Shown: piece after piece, positions 6,850 to 14,933 of the stretch
Position numbering within the stretch: the first letter of the stretch is position 1
Layout: each line of letters opens with the position of its first letter
Assembly: GCA_001275005.1 (NCBI GenBank)
Contig: JWZX01001316.1
Span: 1-15,761, forward strand
DNA length: 15,761 bases
Origin: Chrysochromulina tobinii
Taxonomy: Eukaryota; Haptophyta; Prymnesiales; Chrysochromulinaceae
Direction of reading: 5' to 3'
The notes under the pieces: generated by a model
What the model was told of the DNA's origin: nothing
What the model saw: only the letters and a program-made list of their open reading frames with translations
Database searches by the model: none
Made by a program: the position numbers and the translations under genes

Positions 6850-8395
6850 ATGTTCCTCTCGCTGCTCTGGACACCCATGGCCTTCGGGCCTGTGCACATG
6901 GCGTCTCAATTGCGCCCGGCCATTCACGCCCGCGCGGCGTCCTCACCGTCGATGCTCCTCGATGGCAGCACCTTCCAGCTGCTCGCCGATGCCATCCTGC
7001 TGCCAGATGCTCAGGCAACCGCGGCAGCGCAGGCGGCAGCTGCTGCGGCCGAACCAGGCTGGTTCGACATGTGCGCTCCGCGCACTGCCGCAGGCCCTAC
7101 GTCTCTGCCAGTGCCCTTGCAGCTGCCTCAGGAATCGCTCTGACGTCGGCTGCACAACCCTCTCCTCGCTTCTGCGTGCAGTATCCTGGTCAAGCCCTTT
7201 GAGACTGCCATCACTACGCTGCATGATGCGCTCAAGGGCGCCGGCGTGGTCGAGGCGTTTGGGCCAGCCATCATCCTGTTCACCATCTGTGCGTGCCTTG
7301 CGCGTGGCCATGCGCTTGTCGCCCGCGCCGCGCTGCTTCGTGCATCTATTCACTCCGTGCTTTGCCACATTGCTCATCACTCGCCCTCTGACGCTGCTTC
7401 TTCGTCTGCCTGCCCGGCTGGCAGCGCTCAAGCTGCTCACGCTGCCGCTGAACAAGCAGCAGATCGAGTCGACGGCCAAGATGCAGGCCATCCAGCCCGC
7501 GGCCAAGCGGCTGCAGGAGAAGTACCGCAATGCGGACCCGGCGCGTTTGAATCTGGAGCTGCAGAAGCTCTACCAGGAGAACCAGGTCAACCCGCTCGCT
7601 GGCTGCCTGCCCTCGCTCGCGCAGATCCCGATCTTCATCGCGCTCTACCGGTCGGTGCTCAACCTAGCCAAAGCCGACCGTCTCGAGGAATCGTTCCTGT
7701 GGCTGCCGTCGCTCGAGGGCCCCGTGGATGACTACACGAAAGGGACCAGTTGGCTCTTTGGGAACGCAGCCCTTGGGTACGAGTGGCACGGCCTGTCGCC
7801 GCCGCTCGGCTGGCACGACACGCTCGCGTACCTCGTGCTGCCTGTGTTGCTCGTGCTCTCTCAGTACGTCTCCATGTCCATCCTGACACCCAAGAACGAT
7901 GATCCGGCGCAGGCGCAGACGCAGGCGATCCTCAAGTTCCTGCCGCTCATGATCGGCTGGTTCTCGTTGAGCGTGCCCTCTGGTCTCGGGTTGTACTGGA
8001 TGACCAACAACATCCTCACCACGCTCACGACGGTCCTCATTAAGAAGGGCGTCGCAACGACCGCGATGGCGGGCGGGCCCGACGTGAGCAGCGCGCCCGC
8101 CGACGTGCCGCCGCCACCGCAGGGCTTCGGACGCAAGTTCGGGGAGATCGTCGAGACCACCGCTTCGGACGGCACGCGAGTACGGATCTCACCGCCGGGC
8201 TCGAAGCGCGCTGCGCGTCGCCAGGCAGCTGCAGCCGACGCGGCGGCCACCGTGTTGGATGCGGATGTCACGTCGATGGATGACGAGGCGGATGAGGTAC
8301 CAGACGCGCCGGACATGGGGATGGGCGCCTCGGCGGCCAAGCCGCGGCCGACGAAGAAAAAGGGCGGCAAGAAGAAGGAGAAGCCCAGCTGGTAA
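6850..8395 (+). CDS. ALB3: ALB3-type thylakoid membrane insertase (YidC/Oxa1/Alb3 family), 3 exons
   Basis: Exons 6850-7070, 7182-7288 and 7425-8395, total 1299 nt, 432 residues, all junctions in frame (donors GTGCGC and GTGCGT, acceptors GCAG). Residues 1 to about 60 are a hydrophobic then Ala/Arg/Ser-rich presequence, fitting a bipartite signal-plus-transit peptide. Conserved insertase features follow: GWFD and PFETAITTLHDALKGAG; a first membrane segment (FGPAIILFTISLKLLTLPLN, about 100-119) followed by NKQQIES; a coiled cytoplasmic/stromal loop with NPLAGCLPSLAQIPIFIALY (165-184); and further hydrophobic segments at about 242-263 and 279-315, including SGLGLYWMTNN. The WLPSLEGP and SWLF blocks are typical of the plastid branch. 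Family members insert light-harvesting and photosystem proteins into thylakoids, with or without SRP. The C-terminal tail (about 316-432) is hydrophilic and ends in a Lys-rich stretch (KKKGGKKKEKPSW), which in this family can contact ribosomes or SRP components. Confidence 0.93.
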
Positions 8396-8765
8396 AGAGT
8401 GGAAAGTTGGAAACACTTGAGGAGCTCAACTGCGCGGCGGGCATCAGCGCGCGCCGCCGACGGGGCGCGGCCGGTGTGGGTGTGCGTGAGAGCGTACTGA
8501 GCGCAGCATGTGAGCATGTCCATGTGTAGAAGCGGCTGGAACGAATTGCACGGTGGGCCTGCGACTTTGGGCGGCGGCGGGCGCGCGCGCGCTATTTGCC
8601 GGCGCCTCGGAAGTGCTATAGGGCAACGTCAATTTCTTAAGTGTTACCTAACTTTGACACCTTGACTTGACTTGACTAGGGTGGGGGGGGTTACTTGACT
8701 TGACTTGACTTGACTTGACTTCCTGAACTTCTTCCGCGAGCGCTCCGAGCACGCTCTCCTAGAAC
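8396..8765. other. Intergenic region upstream of the F-box-like gene
   Basis: 370 bp between two plus-strand genes, expected to hold the ALB3 3' untranslated region and the next promoter. The right part carries a CTTGA repeat (annotated separately) within 45 bp of the next ATG. GC/GCG-rich simple sequence lies at 8572-8596. No gene or RNA recognised. Confidence 0.55.
8661..8721. repeat. Pentanucleotide (CTTGA)n microsatellite with a G-rich interruption
   Basis: About three units of CTTGA at 8661-8677 and about five and a half at 8694-8721 are separated by a short spacer with a run of eight Gs (8683-8690). The sequence is far more AT-rich than its surroundings. Confidence 0.92.
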
Positions 8766-9851
8766 ATGGTCGCCCACACGCGTGCGGCGGCGGCGCGGGC
8801 GGGCGGTGGGCGGCGGGCGCGAATTCCTTTACCCGTCGTGATGTCCGTCCTCGAAACGCCGGAGCTCCTGAACCTCATCATGGTGCAGCTCATCCGCAGC
8901 TACCGAGCGTGGCACATTGACTGCATGCTGCCCGCCTCGGTGGCGAAGGAGTGGCGCAAAGCACTGGCACGTGCGCGCGGCGACACGGACACCTGGGGCG
9001 AGGCATCATGGGATATAGGCAAGCTGAGCGAGGCCAAAGTAACGAAGCACCTCACCATCGGGCCCTTCAGCTGGGTCGCCGAGCTGTGGTCCGAGAAAGA
9101 GCCCCATGTCCCACATCCCATGCCAGCCCCCTGGGTCAAGATGGTTCTCACCGTGCCCAGCCCCGAGCTGCTGCCGCCGGGATGGTCTCGCCGGACGGAG
9201 GCCGAGGTTGAGCTGCGTTCTCTCAAGGATCCAGAGCGCGTCAAATTCATGTTCACGCGCCACCTCTTCTGTGAAGGCGTGCCAGCGGATCGTGAGGTGG
9301 AGGTCGCCGGTGGCGCGCTGGCGGTCAGCCTGGACGAGCATGAGGGCGATGAGACGTCGACGACGAGCGCAGGCGAGCGCCTTACCCTGGAGGACTACGG
9401 TTACATGTTCCGAAAGCACCACGAGTGCCCCAATCTCGACGACGACGACGACGACGACGACGACCTCCTTGACGACTATGGGCACCGCGTAGAAGCAAAC
9501 CCTGAGCTCATAGAGGCGGGGTTGCGGCTGACGATTCGGCTGCGCGTGCACCCGGGCACGCGCGCGCGAATCTGCTCTGCAGGCTGCGTGCCCCACCCCC
9601 TCGAGCTCCACAACAGGCTGCTGGAGCGATGGAGCCACGGGTATCGCGTCTATTGCGACTTGTGCAAGACCGAGGTCGAGGGCGAAGGGATGCTCAGCGA
9701 CTTCACCCGCTCGATGCGGCGCTGTGCGCGCGGCTGCAACTTTGACGTGTGCGAGGCGTGCATGGTGGCCCATCGCGAGCTGCTGTCCCTGCGCGAAGTC
9801 GCCTTACCAGCCGCCGAGCCTCGCTCGCAGCGTCTCGACAGTGTACTGTGA
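8766..9851 (+). CDS. Unknown protein with F-box-like N-terminus and DC1/ZZ-like zinc finger
   Basis: A single open frame of 361 codons; a second ATG at 8841 (residue 26) is an alternative start that would remove an Arg/Ala-rich leader. Residues 28-70 (TPELLNLIMVQL, then ASVAKEWRKAL) have the spacing of an F-box helix set, but the match is weak. Residues 225-233 are nine aspartates encoded by a GAC tract. The C-terminal part has HPLEL near 277, then Cys297-x2-Cys300, Cys320-x3-Cys324, Cys329-x2-Cys332 and His336, with CNFDVCEACM resembling the second half of a DC1 or ZZ zinc finger. An additional pair, Cys270 and Cys274, precedes it. If the F-box is real this would be an SCF ubiquitin-ligase adaptor with a zinc-finger substrate module; that is inference. 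It stands alone between ALB3 and the sulfotransferase. Confidence 0.8.
   Translation: MVAHTRAAAARAGGGRRARIPLPVVMSVLETPELLNLIMVQLIRSYRAWHIDCMLPASVAKEWRKALARARGDTDTWGEASWDIGKLSEAKVTKHLTIGPFSWVAELWSEKEPHVPHPMPAPWVKMVLTVPSPELLPPGWSRRTEAEVELRSLKDPERVKFMFTRHLFCEGVPADREVEVAGGALAVSLDEHEGDETSTTSAGERLTLEDYGYMFRKHHECPNLDDDDDDDDDLLDDYGHRVEANPELIEAGLRLTIRLRVHPGTRARICSAGCVPHPLELHNRLLERWSHGYRVYCDLCKTEVEGEGMLSDFTRSMRRCARGCNFDVCEACMVAHRELLSLREVALPAAEPRSQRLDSVL
9438..9464 (+). repeat. Coding GAC tract (poly-Asp)
   Basis: Nine consecutive GAC codons encode nine aspartates in the linker of the F-box-like/zinc-finger protein, followed by further acidic residues. Confidence 0.95.
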
Positions 9852-10093
9852 TACAGGAGGGTGAACGTGTGTACCAGTTTGAGGAGGTACGCGTTACTGC
9901 TTGCTTAAGAGGTTGCATGCTACGCTCCTGTACTCATGCTTCACAGTCAACAAGACTGGTCACATGCAGGTGCTGCCGCACTTGAAGCGGATTCCAAAAA
10001 TGGAAGTGAACCATGGTGAACGACGCACACGCAGACGGCGCAGCCCTTCCGGCCTTCCGCAGCGCCTTCCGCCTACCATAAAATCAAACTCGA
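9852..10093. other. Short intergenic region before the sulfotransferase
   Basis: 242 bp between two plus-strand genes with no recognisable gene. It should contain the 3' end of the zinc-finger gene and the sulfotransferase promoter. A short AT-rich stretch (CATAAAATC) lies about 10-17 bp before the ATG, too close to act as a TATA box. Confidence 0.5.
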
Positions 10094-11811
10094 ATGATAC
10101 TTGCGGTTTCGCTACTCATCGGCCTCCCGCTTGAGGCGATTGGCAATAGTGAAGTGAGCAGGCAGCCCAGCCGCGCACAGGTGCTCGTCATCGTCTCTGA
10201 CTCGGGAAGCGGCACAACAGACTTCGGCGAAGCGCTCAATAAACACCCATGCATGTTCAACTTGGGAGAGCCCTTCATGCAAAGCGCAATGATGTGGTCT
10301 AAGAGCGAGATCGCCGGATGCGTGTATCCTGACGCACTCTTCGATGCGGACTCTGGCCTTCTCAAGCACAACAACAACACGCAGCTGACTCGCAAGATCG
10401 GTGAGCTCAGATCCAGCAAAGCTCGGCAAGCTTGGCAAGAGACAGGCAAGCGACCGGACGAGAATCTCGCCGGTGACTCTCCCTTGCTGTACGAGGGCCT
10501 GGACTACAACCTCGCGGACTACTTCGTCCGCATCCGCGATCACATCTGCGCGAGTGTCCCCGATGAGATCTGCCCACTCTCAGATTGCACAATCTCCCTG
10601 AAGATGTTCCCGCAGTTCGTGAACGCCCACACGGGCCCAACACCGCCCACACCAGGCAGGTGCACGGACGCGCGTAACGAGAAGGCGATGACGGCGTGGA
10701 AGCAGGCGCTCGAATCCATGAAGAGCAACCCGAAGGTCGCGACGTTTGCGCTCCTCCGGAACGAGCTCGATAGGCAGTTTTCCGTCTTCCGCAGATTCAG
10801 TCTCCCTGGTACTCAGTTTGACTGCAGCACGCCGCGCGCGCCCAGCGCGTTCGCCAACGTGTCGACCAACTACACCGACACCCAGATGCAGATCGAGAGC
10901 TGTTGGAAAGATGCGGCGGGTGCCGACGAGTGCGTTGGCCACGCTCTTGGGCTCGTAGGCCTGTCATCCATGCCGGTTCTAGGGGACGCGGGGAAGGCCG
11001 TCAACATCATGCAGGCGGGCGAGGTCTCGTTCTTGTACCACGCGGCGCAGGCGAGTTTCTCCACGGAGCACGGACCCCTGATTGCCACGATCAATTGCCA
11101 CCATCAACTAACCATCAACTGCTCACCAATTGCCACACCAATCGCCACTATAATTGCGCGCAGGCGAGTTGCGCCACGGACCCCGACGCCATCTTCAAGC
11201 GGGTGGGGCAGGACAAGTGCGTTGGACAAGTCGATGCGTTGGACAAGTGCGTCATAATAGAGGGCCGCTCTCAACCTCTGCACTCCCAACCCCTAGCCAA
11301 CGCGGCGTTCGCGGCACCAAAGGGCGTCTCGGACCTAATCTCGGACCTACCGGACGTATCGAGCGATGCGGTGGTGAAGAGCGACGGCGCGTTGGTGTTC
11401 GCCAACTACGTCACCAACCTTGTGCGCCCTCAGCAGGGCCACCCTAGTACGCCGGGCGAGAGCTATCCTCGTTCATGGCCCGATAGCTTCCCGGCCCCTC
11501 ATCCGAGCCGAGCCCTGCAGCCCGAGGACCAAACTACGCAGAAGCACGCCGTAGGTGCCGCCGACTGCCGGTGCCTCGCCCCTAGCGAGTGCGACCAGCT
11601 TCTGGACCTGGTGCTGCCCGGCACCCCGATGGTTCAGCAGGCCAAGTGTGGCTGCTCGCCCAACTGCATGCTGGTGCACTGGCAGCCAGTGCACAAGATC
11701 ACGGAGCCTGTCGACATGGGCCATGACGCCCTCCCTCCCCTAACACCTTCTCCCGCCCCCGAACCAGATGGCGTTGCGCATGCTCTCAGTCTGATGCCAT
11801 CGATGTTGTAG
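10094..11811 (+). CDS. Sulfotransferase-like protein with secretory signal, 2 exons (3' end uncertain)
   Basis: Exons 10094-11050 and 11164-11811, joined in frame, 534 residues. A hydrophobic start (MILAVSLLIGLPLEAIG) is a signal peptide or anchor, placing the enzyme in the Golgi lumen or outside. The PAPS 5'-phosphosulfate loop is VSDSGSGTTDFGEAL (34-48), followed by HPCMFNLGEPF; TISLKMFPQF (166-175) and LLRNELDRQFSVFRR (220-234, the 3'-phosphate-binding region) complete the fold. These are the marks of carbohydrate-type sulfotransferases that transfer sulfate from PAPS to glycans, plausible for algal sulfated polysaccharides. After about residue 245 come Cys-rich stretches (ESCWKDAAGADEC, DKCVGQ, CRCLAPSEC, CGCSPNC) that I do not recognise. 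The last ~35 residues to the TAG at 11809 look non-coding. An alternative splice, GTGCAC donor at 11689 to the acceptor ending at 11833, would end the protein at the TGA at 11879 (509 residues). Without splicing at 11051 the frame ends at 11257. Confidence 0.8.
11051..11163 (+). other. GC-AG intron bounded by a 13-bp direct repeat
   Basis: The exon ends GCGCAG and the intron begins GCGAGTT; the intron ends GCGCAG and the next exon begins GCGAGTT. The 13-base string GCGCAGGCGAGTT therefore occurs at 11045-11057 and again at 11158-11170, exactly 113 bp apart, and imperfect similarity (CCACGGA) continues on both sides for about ten more bases. The intron is 113 bp, AT-richer than its exons and contains several ATTGCCAC/CCATCAACT repeats. 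Removing it moves the frame from the sulfotransferase N-terminal half to the downstream coding frame at phase 0. Confidence 0.75.
11211..11253 (+). repeat. Short direct repeat GGACAAGT in the sulfotransferase second exon
   Basis: GGACAAGT occurs at 11211, 11224 and 11241, two of the copies continuing as GGACAAGTGCGT. It encodes DKCVGQVDALDKCV. Two copies also contain GTGCGT, the donor motif used elsewhere in the window, so an additional intron starting here cannot be ruled out. Confidence 0.7.
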
Positions 11812-12095
11812 CTACTTACGGTACTGTGTGCAGAACGTCGACGACAAATACATCGACCCCCGCGATCCCAGTGTACTATGATGCGACGTGCGGGGGATGT
11901 GCGTGCTCCAGACCACCGAGGGGCGGATCGAAACCAGTCCGTCTGGTGCGTTGCCAGACTGCCATGTCGGTCACGTGTTGGTCCCGGCGCCCCGCGGCAT
12001 GGGCGGGGCGGCGAGGCCGGCCGCGTGCGTGGAGCTGCGTGTGTACCCGGACCACTGTCAGTCACGCAGATCCAGGAGATGCGTGATCCATGATG
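11812..12095 (+). pseudogene. Broken or mis-modelled coding stretch after the sulfotransferase
   Basis: Protein-like sequence persists past the annotated stop but changes frame. One frame gives YLRYCVQNVDDKYIDPRDPS up to a TGA at 11879. The same frame continues after the TGA with MCVLQTTEGRIET, LPDCHVGHVLVP and CVELRVYPDH (about 11897-12056). Another frame across the TGA gives PVYYDATCGG (about 11869-11896). A further frame gives LSVTQIQEMRDP ending in a TGA at 12091-12093. Read together they suggest one Cys-containing domain interrupted by at least two or three frame changes. It may be the decayed C-terminus of the sulfotransferase gene, an unrecognised set of tiny introns, or sequence error near the run of five Gs at 11892-11896. 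The remaining DNA to 12219 shows nothing further except the convergent 3' end of the next gene. Confidence 0.5.
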
Positions 12096-12219
12096 GATCG
12101 CAGATTCGTCGCAGTGTGTCTGACGTACATCGTTGGCGTGGAGAAACGAAAACGTCTTTAAGTAAATATCGAGCTCCCACCTCCAGACTGTAAATACTAG
12201 TGCGGGCTCGTCCAACGCT

Positions 12220-12969
12220 CTATCGAGACTTGACACGGTCGTCGCTCTCTTGGACCCACCATCGGAAGAGTCCGCTACTGGGCGCCTTCCACTCAGCCGA
12301 CAATGGGTCAGTGTCGCTCGCGTAGAGCTTCTCGCTTGCGGTCATCGCATAGCCTCGCATTTCTTGGTCCGAGGTGGCGGGCCCAAAGGAGTCAAACGGC
12401 GACTCGGCGACTACCAGCGCACGCCTGCGGTTGCGCAGTACTGGCACCTTCTCCCAACCGAGTGCGATGCGAGCCTTCTCCAGTCGATTCCGATTGGCGC
12501 CAAAATCGGGTGCGCCGCCGCGCCTCGAGGAGCGAAACTGGACCAGCGTATCGTTGGGCGTGAAAAAGAATTCGGCCTCATCCACCGCGGCCATGCCGAG
12601 CGGGCCCTTGTCTTCAAACTCCACACGCAGAAATCGCTCTTCGTCGGCAGCAGTGACTCGTCCCCCCAGACGTTCAACGACAGTGCGCCTCAGTGCCTTA
12701 TAGTCGTCGTTCAGCGTGCCCTCCGCTATCCACGGGTTGTCCCACACGGGCGGCCGATCGTCCTGCGACGAGACACAAGAGCTTTCGCCTGGGCAGTCGG
12801 CAAAAAGACCGTCGACCGGCCACAGCGATGCATCAGCATGTGCAGCAGCTCTGCGAGAGACTGCCGCAGCAAGCGCAGCCGCGACGGCGCCACGGCGTGA
12901 GACGACGGAAGCCGACGCGGAAGCCGACGCGGAAAGCGACAGGATCGCTGCGCAGACGGCGCTGGGCAT
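12220..12969 (-). CDS. DUF1499 protein, predicted thylakoid lumen
   Basis: From the ATG at 12969 the frame encodes 249 residues; the open frame extends back to 13314 without coding character and overlaps the next gene, so this ATG is preferred. The N-terminus is a hydrophobic Ser/Ala stretch (signal plus transit), then SRRGAVAAALAAAVSRRAAAHA (about 24-45), a twin-arginine-like lumen signal with a likely AHA cleavage site. The domain begins with CVSSQ (65-69), and VQFRSSRRGGAPDFGANRNR (143-162) matches the most conserved block of DUF1499, in which an SxSRxG..D.GxNRxR pattern is usual. DUF1499 proteins occur in bacteria, plants and algae, often plastid-targeted, with no established reaction. 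The C-terminal 70 residues (after about 180) are not conserved as far as I can tell. The gene is divergent from the SH3-like repeat gene and convergent with the sulfotransferase region. Confidence 0.88.
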   Translation of the reverse strand: MPSAVCAAILSLSASASASASVVSRRGAVAAALAAAVSRRAAAHADASLWPVDGLFADCPGESSCVSSQDDRPPVWDNPWIAEGTLNDDYKALRRTVVERLGGRVTAADEERFLRVEFEDKGPLGMAAVDEAEFFFTPNDTLVQFRSSRRGGAPDFGANRNRLEKARIALGWEKVPVLRNRRRALVVAESPFDSFGPATSDQEMRGYAMTASEKLYASDTDPLSAEWKAPSSGLFRWWVQESDDRVKSR

Positions 12970-13151
12970 TTTGTGCTGTGCACAAGAAGGTGCTTTCTCC
13001 TGAGAAAATTCCTCAGAACGAATGAAACGTCGATCGCGCTGCCCAGGGTTGACGCAGACAAACGTTAAAAATTTCCCCACACGAGTGACGTGAAACTTGG
13101 CGTTCCGAAAATAGCTCGACAGCACCTGCTCGCTGCTCGCTCTCACACGCG
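12970..13151. promoter_or_regulatory. Divergent promoter region between DUF1499 and SH3-like repeat genes
   Basis: 182 bp between two divergent ATGs. It contains a short inverted repeat (CTGAG at 13000-13004 and CTCAG at 13012-13016) and an AT-richer stretch near 13064-13076. Probably a shared promoter; no TATA box evident. Confidence 0.5.
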
Positions 13152-14216
13152 ATGATGCCCGTCTTGACCCTGGACGACCTGCTGAGTCTTGCGGACGAAA
13201 TCGAGCAGAACGAGCAGACATCCATTCAGAACGAAGCCCCAGGATCTGAGGATGCCGAGGAGCGAGGATTTGACGACGAGGAGGTTGTACTACTGTCACG
13301 GATCGGGCAGGCATTGAGCGAGGCCATGAGCAACGAGTTAAGTGAGATGGATCTGAATGACGAGCTCTCTGATGAGGAGCACCAAGAGATCATGTTCACT
13401 ATCTTCGACAAAGTTCTCAAGGCGGTGAAGAAAAAGGGCAACAAGGACCTCGACGAGGCGGACCTTGCGTTCGTAAAGGCTCGCATCGAGAAGGAAGCGA
13501 TCAAGCGCAATTTGCAGCAGCCGCACGCGACGAAACGCCGCTTCGCGCCACTGGATCGCGTGGTCTGCCGCGTTCGCGGCGATCGTGAATGGGCCGCCGG
13601 CACCGTACAGGCCTTGGACCAGGAGAATGACGACGTCGACCCATATAGGACGTTCCCATATCTCGTCAAGGTGGACCCGCCGGGTAGCTCGGGCGTGTTG
13701 GTTCCCGAGGACACCAACAACGAGGTGCGCGCCGAGATGTGCTTCGGCCAACGCACCGATGGACTCTTGTGGACGTTGCGCTGCTTGCCGCGTACCAAGG
13801 CGAGAGGTTCACATCACAAGCGGCGGTTCGTCGTCGGCGAACGGGTGGCCTGCGCTGTCGAGTCAGATGACGGAAACCTTTTCGCGCCAGACAATGGTTA
13901 CACCGACTGGGCCGCCGGCACCGTGATCGCCGTCGACCATCCGGTGGAAGGCATGGGCGCAATGCCGGGGGGCATCGTGCCGTACCGTGTGGCGATGGAC
14001 AGCGGCGCGACGGTGCTTGTTCATCAAGATGAGCATTGGCTCATTCGTGACTTGACACTGCAGCCAACGGGGCCTCGCGTCTCGGCGGACGGCACGCGAG
14101 AGCTGACGCGGATGGGCACGTGCAAGCTGCGAGATGGCTTGTGGCACGTAGTCGATCACGTGACACGCAACGTGCGCAAACTCGAGCAGGAGGTAGAGCA
14201 ATGTGACGTCGACTAA
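13152..14216 (+). CDS. Acidic protein with two SH3-like (Tudor-like) repeats
   Basis: One open frame of 354 codons; two ATGs stand side by side at the start (13152 and 13155) and the first is used. Residues 1-125 are acidic and helical (LTLDDLLSLADEIEQNEQ, DDEEVVLL, ELSDEEHQEIMFTIFDKVLK). Two repeats follow: about 129-195, with FAPLDRVVCRV, WAAGTVQAL, PYLVKVD and VLVPEDT; and 224-301, with FVVGERVACAV, DWAAGTVIAV, PYRVAMDSG and VLVHQDEHWLIRD. The order hydrophobic strand, W-x-x-GTV strand, PY-x-V strand and D-x-x-x-x-IRD is a small beta-barrel repeat seen in many proteins of haptophytes and stramenopiles; it resembles SH3/Tudor folds and may bind protein or modified peptides. No catalytic residues are visible, and the function is unknown. 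The gene shares its upstream region with the DUF1499 gene. Confidence 0.85.
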   Translation: MMPVLTLDDLLSLADEIEQNEQTSIQNEAPGSEDAEERGFDDEEVVLLSRIGQALSEAMSNELSEMDLNDELSDEEHQEIMFTIFDKVLKAVKKKGNKDLDEADLAFVKARIEKEAIKRNLQQPHATKRRFAPLDRVVCRVRGDREWAAGTVQALDQENDDVDPYRTFPYLVKVDPPGSSGVLVPEDTNNEVRAEMCFGQRTDGLLWTLRCLPRTKARGSHHKRRFVVGERVACAVESDDGNLFAPDNGYTDWAAGTVIAVDHPVEGMGAMPGGIVPYRVAMDSGATVLVHQDEHWLIRDLTLQPTGPRVSADGTRELTRMGTCKLRDGLWHVVDHVTRNVRKLEQEVEQCDVD

Positions 14217-14933
14217 GCGAAGAAACAAGTGGCGACCCTCTCGTGCAGCTGTGGAGTGTCTCCCCGCGGGCACAACAGACACACCCACAAGCACACCGCT
14301 CAAGGGAGCGCTGCGCTGACGGAGTTGAGCATGGCCACCTGCACTCGAGTGCGGTGTTCCATTTGCATCATTTACTCGCTCTGCGCGGGTCGATCACGTC
14401 GCGTCGTATTTCTGGACGATTGACCACAATTGCTTCAGAGGGCGCTATCGGACGGGTCCCACAGCGAGGTGAAGGCGACGTTATAAATAACACCGAAAAG
14501 TCTCCATAAACTATATGTAGGTCCTCGCGAGCCCTATCCAAGAGGCTCGAGGTGTGATTAGCCCGCCCCCGTGGTTTCCTCTACCGCGGCGGCCGGGCCG
14601 CCTTTTCAGTTTGAGTTTCACGGTTTCACCATTCCCGGCTCCCTTTGCCTTTCCGCCCCTCCCCCTGCACCGCGCGCACGCACCGCCGTCAACCGGTCGG
14701 CCGCGGTCGGCGTCGCCGTCGGGCCCCACCGATCGCCGGCGTCGCTGTCTCCTCCAACCTACCCACCAACGCCCCGACCCCGGGCCACGCCACCTCCATG
14801 ATGGTCCATGCACCCGTGCGAGCGATGCGCATGGCGATGCATCTGACACGAAAAAGGGTGCTCTCTCCAAGCCCCCGTTAATACCGTTAACAGACGAGAC
14901 GCAGCACGCGCACACACACATCACAGATGCAGC
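14217..14933. other. Convergent intergenic region of 717 bp, no gene seen
   Basis: This lies between the ends of the SH3-like repeat gene and the LRR gene. Contents: an AT-rich stretch with TATAAATA at 14482-14489; a pyrimidine-rich tract at about 14630-14670; a CA-repeat at 14907-14921; and a short direct repeat CACAGATGCAG at 14923-14933 and 14936-14946, the second copy overlapping the LRR stop region. Open frames crossing it on both strands are low-complexity (Pro/Arg/Ser-rich) and show no domain. Confidence 0.55.

Noticed and set aside
6701-7018. N-terminal extension of the secreted-protein frame to 332 codons
   Set aside because: It overlaps the ALB3 presequence exon on the other strand and is Arg-rich; the ATG at 6700 with an immediate signal peptide is the better start.
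11879-11881. TGA as a selenocysteine codon
   Set aside because: The adjacent protein-like segments also change frame, so recoding of one TGA would not restore a continuous protein; no SECIS element could be recognised by eye.
14482-14489. TATAAATA as a TATA box for a plus-strand gene
   Set aside because: No credible gene starts downstream on the plus strand; the motif is kept only as an observation within the intergenic entry.
14511-14924. Minus-strand open frame of 137 codons beyond the LRR stop
   Set aside because: Low-complexity Arg/Gly composition with no conserved motif; most likely the LRR 3' flank.
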